64,000 nt of DNA from assembly GCA_963169105.1 (NCBI GenBank), contig OY720640.1:111586085-111650084 (forward strand), in the 5' to 3' direction. Under the pieces are notes generated by a model. It was not told where the DNA came from. It was given only the letters and a program-made list of their open reading frames with translations, and made no database searches. Shown here one piece after another: positions 57,714 through 64,000 of this stretch (positions are counted from its first letter, which is position 1; the number at the start of each line of letters is the position of its first letter). This stretch comes from Ceriagrion tenellum (Eukaryota; Arthropoda; Insecta; Odonata; Coenagrionidae). Made by a program: the position numbers and the translations under genes.

Positions 57714-59588
57714 CTAGCTCTCCTCAACGGCGCTCACGTTTCTAACCGTACGGCATCGTCCAGAGGCCCACCTTTCACCATGAGGGCAGTCATCTTCGGG
57801 GGGCTCAGTACGGATCGGGGCACCCATGATCGAATACGGCACGATTGAGTCATTTTTACTGTTTGAGAGAGAGTCCGAGGTTCTAGTCAGCTTCACACTA
57901 TCGGAGCCAACTTTCCTCCCGACGTGAGGCGGGGTGACGGGAGATGATGTGTTCTTCGGCGTCCAGGCGAGGTTGGGTGCATGGGAAGGGAAAATAATGG
58001 CCCCGTGTGAGGTTGTAAGGGTCGACGGTGGCCAAACACGCCCGGAAGGCTTTGAAGATCCGCTCTTCTGAGCCGGTTGGATCACTGACTCGTTCCTGGA
58101 CAAGGCGATCGACTCATTCCTGCGTCTCACTCCTGGGGTTGCGGTGGAGAAATTTTTCGTTTCGTTCAACACTGGGGCAGATGGTAACCTACCCTTCACC
58201 TTCTGCACGTCATCAGGGCGCTGGTTTTTCTCCATCGAATTAGTTGGCAGATTTTTCTTTCGCTCTGGGACGGACTCATTTTTGCGGGTCACTTTTGGGG
58301 CAGGGATGGTAGGAGGGAGCTTAGGATTTTGCACTTCCTTCGAGACTTGATTGAACTCCTCTGACTTTTCAATCGCGTCAATCAGGCGCCGTTCTTCTTC
58401 AAACAGCTTTTTGTCTAACGCTTCCTCCCAGTCTGCGAACGAATCTCTACTTTGGCTCACTTCTTGGGAGTTGGGTGGTTTCTGCTTGCCGTCAAGAATT
58501 TCAAGCGCTATCACACTTTTCCAATTGTCAGCCGATTCGTTCCGGCGGCTAACTTCGGGGGAAACCTTGTGCTGAGAAGGTCGTGACCCGTTCTTTTCGT
58601 ATCTTTTGGACACAATCTTGGTCTCCAAATCATCTCGGTTAGATTTCACATAAACCGGCACGCGGAGAGGCCCTTTCCCTTTCATGAGAGCTGATTCGTT
58701 CTTGTGGTCCACTGCGGGGTTGGTGGTAGTTGGTGACGAGGGAAGCGGTGCACTTTTAGGGTCCTTGGATTCGACTTTCGGGTTCCCTATGAAAGTATTA
58801 GCCACATTTAAGCCCCCAATGTTCACCTTCTCCTGCCCGGGATGTTCATTGACCGTTGTGAGGGATGATTCGTTCTTGCGGTTCACTGCGGGGGAGGTGG
58901 TAGATGGTGAAAAGGGCTGTGGTCCACTTTTAAAGTTCTTGGATTCGATTTTTTGGTTCCCTATGAAGGTAGGAGACACCTGCAAACTTACGGCCTTCTC
59001 GCCGTTCCAGCCCGGGTATTCTTTGACCTCTGCGAGGGATGATTCGTTCTGGTGGCTCACTGCGGGGGTGGAGGTAGCTGATGAAGAGGGCTGTGGTACA
59101 CTTCTAGAGTTCTTTGATTCGTTTTTCTGGTTCCCCGCTAAAGCAAGGGCAACCTTAGAGCTCCCAGTCTTCTCGCCGTCCCAGCGCGGACGTTCTTCGA
59201 CCGGTTCGGGGCGTGATTCGTTCTTCCACTTGGTGAACGACTCGTTGCCGCGGCTCACTCCGCGGATGGTCTCCGGAGTCGGGTGTTGTGATAGTTCCTT
59301 CTGGTTCCCTGTGATCGACGCCGTCACCTGGCCGTTGCTTCTGGTAGCGTGTCCCGCTTGTGGATGTCGGCGCGGTGGGATTGTCGTCAGCGGAACTGTC
59401 CCCTCAGGCACTCTACCCGGACGGCCATCGCCCGGGTTACCGTGGAAAGTGAAGGGCCGTCCCTCCGCAGTCCTTCCGATCTGCATTTCAGTGACATTAT
59501 ATGAGATTCGCGGGGCGAGGGATATGGCAACCAGGCTCATGAACAGCGCGAGGAACAGCAGAGGAGAGATATTGCGACGGTAATCCAT
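57714..59588 (-). CDS. Large secreted repeat protein rich in N-E-S sequons
   Basis: An uninterrupted 624-codon frame in DNA more GC-rich than its surroundings. Residues 1-25 form a signal peptide (LLFLALFMSLVAISLA). Residues 94-325 are four tandem repeats of about 58 residues (94-151, 152-209, 210-267, 268-325), each starting G-N-(Q/P)-K and containing P-A-V-x-(H/R)-(K/Q)-N-E-S. N-E-S sequons recur to residue 501, often as V-x-R-(K/R)-N-E-S; more than a dozen N-glycosylation sites are possible. A charged helical segment (386-415, EEALDKKLFEEERRLIDAIE) follows. The C-terminus has the only two cysteines, CPHGERWASGRC (601-612). The start has G at -3 and +4. No known domain. It may be a heavily glycosylated mucin- or silk-like secreted protein or a multi-peptide precursor. 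Confidence 0.75.
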   Translation of the reverse strand: MDYRRNISPLLFLALFMSLVAISLAPRISYNVTEMQIGRTAEGRPFTFHGNPGDGRPGRVPEGTVPLTTIPPRRHPQAGHATRSNGQVTASITGNQKELSQHPTPETIRGVSRGNESFTKWKNESRPEPVEERPRWDGEKTGSSKVALALAGNQKNESKNSRSVPQPSSSATSTPAVSHQNESSLAEVKEYPGWNGEKAVSLQVSPTFIGNQKIESKNFKSGPQPFSPSTTSPAVNRKNESSLTTVNEHPGQEKVNIGGLNVANTFIGNPKVESKDPKSAPLPSSPTTTNPAVDHKNESALMKGKGPLRVPVYVKSNRDDLETKIVSKRYEKNGSRPSQHKVSPEVSRRNESADNWKSVIALEILDGKQKPPNSQEVSQSRDSFADWEEALDKKLFEEERRLIDAIEKSEEFNQVSKEVQNPKLPPTIPAPKVTRKNESVPERKKNLPTNSMEKNQRPDDVQKVKGRLPSAPVLNETKNFSTATPGVRRRNESIALSRNESVIQPAQKSGSSKPSGRVWPPSTLTTSHGAIIFPSHAPNLAWTPKNTSSPVTPPHVGRKVGSDSVKLTRTSDSLSNSKNDSIVPYSIMGAPIRTEPPEDDCPHGERWASGRCRTVRNVSAVEES

Positions 59589-59589
59589 G

Positions 59590-60245
59590 TCTGCGATCGT
59601 AGCGTGCTAGTAGCATGTGCGGGGAGTGAATAAGGGTCTTATGAAGCAAAGTATGCATGTGCTTCCGTTCACAGGTTTCCGGGTCAACTGTGGCAGTAGA
59701 GTGACGGAGTACTTCGAGGGTTTCGAGCGATTGAAAGTCGAATGAAATACGTGCGCTCTGTTTCGCAGAATTCGACCTTTAAAACAAATTTTAACCTGCC
59801 ATTTGCGAGAGTCTAATTGAACCCAGAGATCGTCTTAACAAATCACTCGGTTCCATATAATTTTCAACCTACTATCTCCTTTGGCTAATTCTTAATGCCC
59901 TCGAGGCCCTAGTGTTCTGTTTACCGTTATTCAAGAGAGGACGAAGCTTTCATTCCTCGGTATCCCTTGCCAGACTTTCCCTTTCGTTATGTTCCTATTG
60001 ATTTGAATGTGTCTCTTGAGGATAACGGAACTTAATGGCATTCGATTTTATAGAGTGTGAAGAAAAATTGAGAACGGAATACAAGAGAGATTTGCGGGAA
60101 TCGCTTTCAGATCATCGTGACTGACTATAGAAGTCGTGAAAAATTAAGACTGAAGTCAAACCGACCCATAATTAATTAATTTGTTAAGTATTTCCAAGTG
60201 AATCTATTTTATGGCGAAAACAATAGCATTTTACGAAAACCGACC
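59590..60245. other. Upstream region of the large gene, no recognised element
   Basis: I find no convincing TATA or initiator pair within 150 bases upstream of the ATG, and no other gene. Confidence 0.4.
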
Positions 60246-60251
60246 GGCTAC

Positions 60252-61500
60252 GTGGTACATCTACATCTACGTCATACCATGCAAGCCACCCAAAGGGTGT
60301 GTGGCAGGGGGTACTTCCACACCAGGCATACATGAATTATACGGCAGAACACCGAAACTACATTGAAACCAGCGTACCACACATGCAACGCGCCAATTAA
60401 AAATCTACTAACCATTAAACATTCTATCGTCAATCGTTCCAATATGCAAAGGATAAAGACTACTACTACAGATTCAAAATATCATACATAAATAAGAACA
60501 TCAATATTTACGTAATGTATAAATAAGAACGTAGAGAATATACAGAGAAAGATCTACTGTCTGTATATTGTCACTATTCACACTATTTATGACGATGATC
60601 ACAGCAGTTATGGTCCCGAATGGTTCGCGGAAAAAATGACTATTTACACCTATCATTTCTACAATCTATCTCTCTAATTTTATTAGCGTAATATAATATG
60701 CCGTAGTACAAGGGGGTTACTAGTATGTTTGACGTCGTCAGAGAAATTATTTTCATGAAATTTAGTTAAGAGCGGAAATCAAAATATTCAAGTATTGGTC
60801 CACTGATAAATTTATTCTTTACCACCCGGGTTTTGACACATAATGACATCTTCAGGTGTCATTATGTGACGAAACCCGGGTCGTAAAGAATAAACTTATT
60901 AGTGGTCCAATACTTGAATATTTTGATTTCCGATATGGAGAGGTTCTACAAAGTGAAGCCTACATTTATTAGTTCTTTTTTAGTTAAGAGGTTAAGCCTA
61001 CATTTAATCTACGCTGTGATAGCGATTCCCATCCCAATTTTACTAACAATCCAGACACACCACTAAACTAATTGTAGCATCGTTTTACAAACCTAGCTCC
61101 TCTTCGCTGCACGCGATCTAATCCCGATATCAACTCCACTTCATATGGATCCCATACACTGGCGGCATATCCCAGATGAGGCCTAACGATTGAAATGTGA
61201 CAACGTTCTTTCACTATCTCGTTACATTTTCTGAGTATTCTCTTGATATAGCCTAGCTTCCTGTATGCTTGACCGCATATTTCCCGAATGTGTTTTCCCC
61301 AAGATATGTCGTAAGTAATTGTGACCCCTAAGTACTTAACAGACTCGACATTCATTATTTCGGTAACATTAATTCCGTAAGCCCTACCTGGGCTATTTTT
61401 ATTTTTCCAAAAACTGAGAGGTAGGACAGGTGGAAGGTGGGGCAGACAGAGTTTGGGAAATTTACTGATAAAATGACAGGTGAAAGATGGCATCTTTCTC
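60252..61500 (-). mobile_element. 5'-truncated LINE (second tail family), interrupted by a foldback insertion
   Basis: The 3' tail (CTACATCTACGTCATACCAT, CAAGCCACCCAAAGGGTG) is nearly the same as at 48284. The minus frame 61068-61493 covers NVESVKYLGVTITYDISWGK, IRPHLGYAASVWDPYE-like and GLDRVQRRGARFVKRCYN. A 206-bp foldback (60773-60978) sits inside. The element ends 5' of a poly-basic linker near 61430-61500, truncated before the reverse transcriptase catalytic motifs. Confidence 0.87.
60773..60978 (+). repeat. Foldback insertion with 12-bp target-site duplication
   Basis: A hairpin (60773 to about 60935; arms start CGGAAATCAAAATATTCAAG and end GAATATTTTGATTTCCG) is followed by a 43-base unique tail starting ATATGGAGAGGTTC. 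The host LINE sequence TTTAGTTAAGAG occurs on both sides (60761-60772 and 60979-60990). The related LINE at 48.8 kb has the site once, so the insertion is well defined. Its core reads GTGACGAAACCCGGGTC, a GAAAC and GTC pair as in the hammerhead-like repeats. Confidence 0.9.
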
Positions 61501-61504
61501 GCAA

Positions 61505-63885
61505 TCGGTAAGAGACCATGATAGCTGCCAATTAGAATTTTGACTAGATTTGTCGAAGGGTAGGTTAGCCAATAATATAATTTTCCCGTGATTGTTATTT
61601 CTTTATCTAATAGATAGTTTTATCACCAAATTTTTCTTGTCTCATACATGTCTCTTGTGTCTCGATTGTTTAAATAGTTTTAAAATATATTAATGCAAAT
61701 AGTTTATGCAGAAATGGTAGAATATCTATACTCTAGTGCAAGTTGGCGGAATTTCACGCCCTGGCAAGTATTCGTAAAATTTGCTAATGCATAAATATTT
61801 TTAGCTTTGTTGAATTAAATATGGTCCATAGTAGGGCACTTTGGTGATAGTTTCCCGTCCCACTCACCCTGGAGGAGTGATGCAGGGTTTTACGTAGATA
61901 TAGAAATGGGGCTATAGGGCAGATTGTTCAACCACTGTTCCCTCCAGAATACCTTCCTTAACTTCGCCATAAAGTTTAGAGATGCCTATACTGCGCGGCC
62001 AATCTATCATTCAAAAAGAAAACTTATGACTTTCTCCTCATGTGTTCATCCTTCGACTACTGCGCGAAACGTAGAGTTAATGCGATGAGAGCAAAAACAA
62101 GTGTTTACTGATCAGCTGTTAGAATACCCAAATGAAATGCCTTACCTAAGCGTTAAAATACGCGTCTAGTGTATACCTGGTATCCTAGCGAAGAAGGCTT
62201 GATTTTCAGAATAAAATCGCGACTAAAGAAGGGTAGATAAATTTTCAAAGAAAAATTCGACAAGCCTGACATTGAACCACAGCTATTCAAAAAGTCTGGA
62301 TGGGACGCGCTATCACAGAGTTCAATTAAAGAAAAGTCGGGAGTATATTTTAGGCACGTCACTTTTCCGAAAACGTAAAGAACATGGTAAGAACTAAGAG
62401 GTAGGCTACATCACATGAATACTCTCAGGGAACAAGTTTATAATGTTACACTTTCCGCGCACAGTTACGGACCAAATTAGATTTGAACGATTCCGCCAAT
62501 CATATCATTAGTTACAATAGCTAGAGCTGTTTAGCTGCCCTTTTTCCCTTCGATTTTTCTTCAATCCGAAGGCTAGTTGTGGCTTCTCGTGTCTCTAACA
62601 CTGTGAAAATGTATTCACAGTTTACACTGTTTATACTGTGAAATAAGGCTTTTGATGTGACCGAAGAGAAGTATAAATGTAGACGGCAATGGGAAAGGCA
62701 AAGGTTGAAGCTATGGGTTTGATAGAGGAGGGGAGGAGATCAGTGGCGGAGATACGAGGACGACAGGAAAATTGAATGGAGGAAGTATTGTGCGGGGAAG
62801 GCATGTTGATGCAACCGATGGTGAGTAGGTTTAGAGGTACAAGATTCCTTAGTTGTGCAAGAGGAAGTTATGGGAGAAGTGCCTGACGTAAGGAAAAAGA
62901 CTGCGGGAATTAGGGATGTATTAGAGACAGTACTAGGTGATAGAATCTGTCAAGAAATTAATTTCTCCGCAAAGGAATAATTCTATAACATTTCGTGACC
63001 AAAGTTCACACATAAGTCACGCTTTTCCTTGACATGTTTCCCATTATTACACTGCGCAGACGACAATCTCATCATTATGCGATAAAATGACATCATGCAC
63101 GAGTAATTTACATCAATTGATTGCCAGTGGCACTCTCAAATGCTTCGTTTCTTATGTGTATCGGCAGAGAAAAAGGTAAACCCATGAATAAACGAAAAAA
63201 TTAACACTAAAAGAGAAATTGATAACAATGATGCTTCTAAACCAAACTAAAATAAGTATGTTTTGGACTGAGCGACATGAAATTTGCCGTTCATTGAACG
63301 ATATGAAGTACAAAAAGTGCTCTCAAATTCACCTGAGAATTCAGGGTAAACGACGTATGCGTGATGATAAATCAAGATTTGGCGTTCTTATAATGTAGTT
63401 CTGATTGTATATTTTAATTCACTACTTACTCATTGCATTTTTTACGTCAGGGTAATTAAATTAACTAAAAATCAGGGTAATAATAACGAATGCACAAAAA
63501 AAATATCGTATAGCACAAAATATTGATAGTTCAAATTTTCTCCCTCATAGTGAACTCGTAAAACTCTCAAAATAACCTGAAAATGAAAAGTAAACAACGC
63601 GATGGCCAATCATGCATTAGTGTGATTACCATCTAGCACTAATTGTAAATTTTGATTTACTACGGAAAAGACCAGAGGACAAAAACTTTAAACCACAAAA
63701 GATATAAAGTAGTATATGATACTAGTGACTTAGTAGCTCATGGCAGGACATATTATGGCATCGCAGGCCCTAGCTCTCTCGATCAATAACTTCACGCCGT
63801 ACCACAGTGAGCCATTGAAGTCATTAGTTCCTGATATATTATTGGATAGCACCAACCCAAAAACCTTCCAATCATTTGACAGGAG
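61505..63885. other. Interval without recognised gene
   Basis: A short LINE-tail-like string (CACTCACCCTGGAGGAGTGA to GTTTTACGTAGATATAG) lies at 61860-61906. A purine-rich plus strand at 62660-62930 could be old LINE sequence. Nothing else was recognised. Confidence 0.4.
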
Positions 63886-63894
63886 ATTATGGGA

Positions 63895-63985
63895 TTGAGA
63901 ATTGGCCCACCGATGACAGATGGAAACGAACACGTCAGGCAGGCGAAAGGTCACGGGATCAAATCCCGTCTTGGATATTTTCATG
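63895..63985 (+). repeat. Possible tRNA-derived SINE or tRNA relic
   Basis: A box-A-like TGGCCCACCG (63903-63912) and a box-B-like GGATCAAATCC (63956-63966) are about 50 bases apart, and the latter sits in a T-arm-like hairpin (CGGGATCAAATCCCG). The rest does not fold as an intact tRNA. Confidence 0.3.
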
Positions 63986-64000
63986 TTTGTCTCAGAATAT

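Noticed and set aside
58684..59583. 299-codon plus-strand frame opposite the large gene
   Set aside because: It arises from the repeat structure and codon bias of the minus-strand gene; it has no signal peptide or domain of its own.
1..64000. CRISPR array, bacterial operons, rRNA genes
   Set aside because: No regularly spaced direct repeats of CRISPR type, no ribosomal RNA signatures and no bacterial gene organisation; all evidence points to an animal nuclear genome.

Overview
The window looks like intergenic, repeat-rich DNA from an arthropod nuclear genome, most likely an insect. It is AT-rich, has spliceable introns, and contains no bacterial-style operons. Most recognisable sequence is decayed transposable elements: many 5'-truncated non-LTR retrotransposons (LINEs), a Penelope-like element, foldback repeats with hammerhead-ribozyme-like cores, and hAT, piggyBac and mariner relics. 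The exact order of insect cannot be settled from the sequence.

Five reading frames look like host genes. All are on the minus strand and all start with a signal peptide. Four encode small cysteine-free precursors: A at 364-651, B at 16160-16444, C at 25517-25786 and D at 37644-37928. Each ends in a short Arg/Pro/Tyr-rich tail built on R-x-R-P-x-Y or R-Y-R-P-Y-P-R. A and B are clear paralogs inside a duplicated block of about 1 kb; C and D share only layout and tail. The layout resembles precursors of insect proline/arginine-rich antimicrobial peptides, but that function is inferred. The fifth gene (57714-59588) encodes a 624-residue secreted protein with four tandem repeats of about 58 residues and many N-E-S sequons. 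One of its repeats carries a VDHK(N)ES motif that recurs in peptide A.

Layout: 1-1000 gene A and its duplicated block; 2.3-3.4 kb a minus LINE 3' end; 3.6-5.9 kb a broken hAT/ZMYM1-like transposase; 7.5-9.9 kb LINE pieces; 10-16 kb mostly unrecognised; 16-17 kb gene B; 18.4-20.0 kb a three-exon piggyBac-like reading frame; 23.3-25.5 kb a long LINE copy ending just beyond gene C; 28.9-30.1 kb unexplained GC-rich DNA; 30.9-32.7 kb a LINE relic; 36.5-37.2 kb an internally deleted mariner; 37.6-37.9 kb gene D; 40-45.8 kb LINE and Penelope pieces; 47.5 kb a tRNA-like foldback; 48.3-55.4 kb a LINE graveyard with an inverted duplication; 57.7-59.6 kb the large secreted-protein gene; 60.2-61.5 kb a LINE with a nested foldback insertion and its target-site duplication; 61.5-64 kb mostly featureless.

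The best candidate for an undescribed system is the set of linked, same-strand secreted precursors (A-D plus the large repeat protein) in a stretch with no other recognisable host gene. The second is the set of hammerhead-like motifs in the Penelope and foldback repeats.
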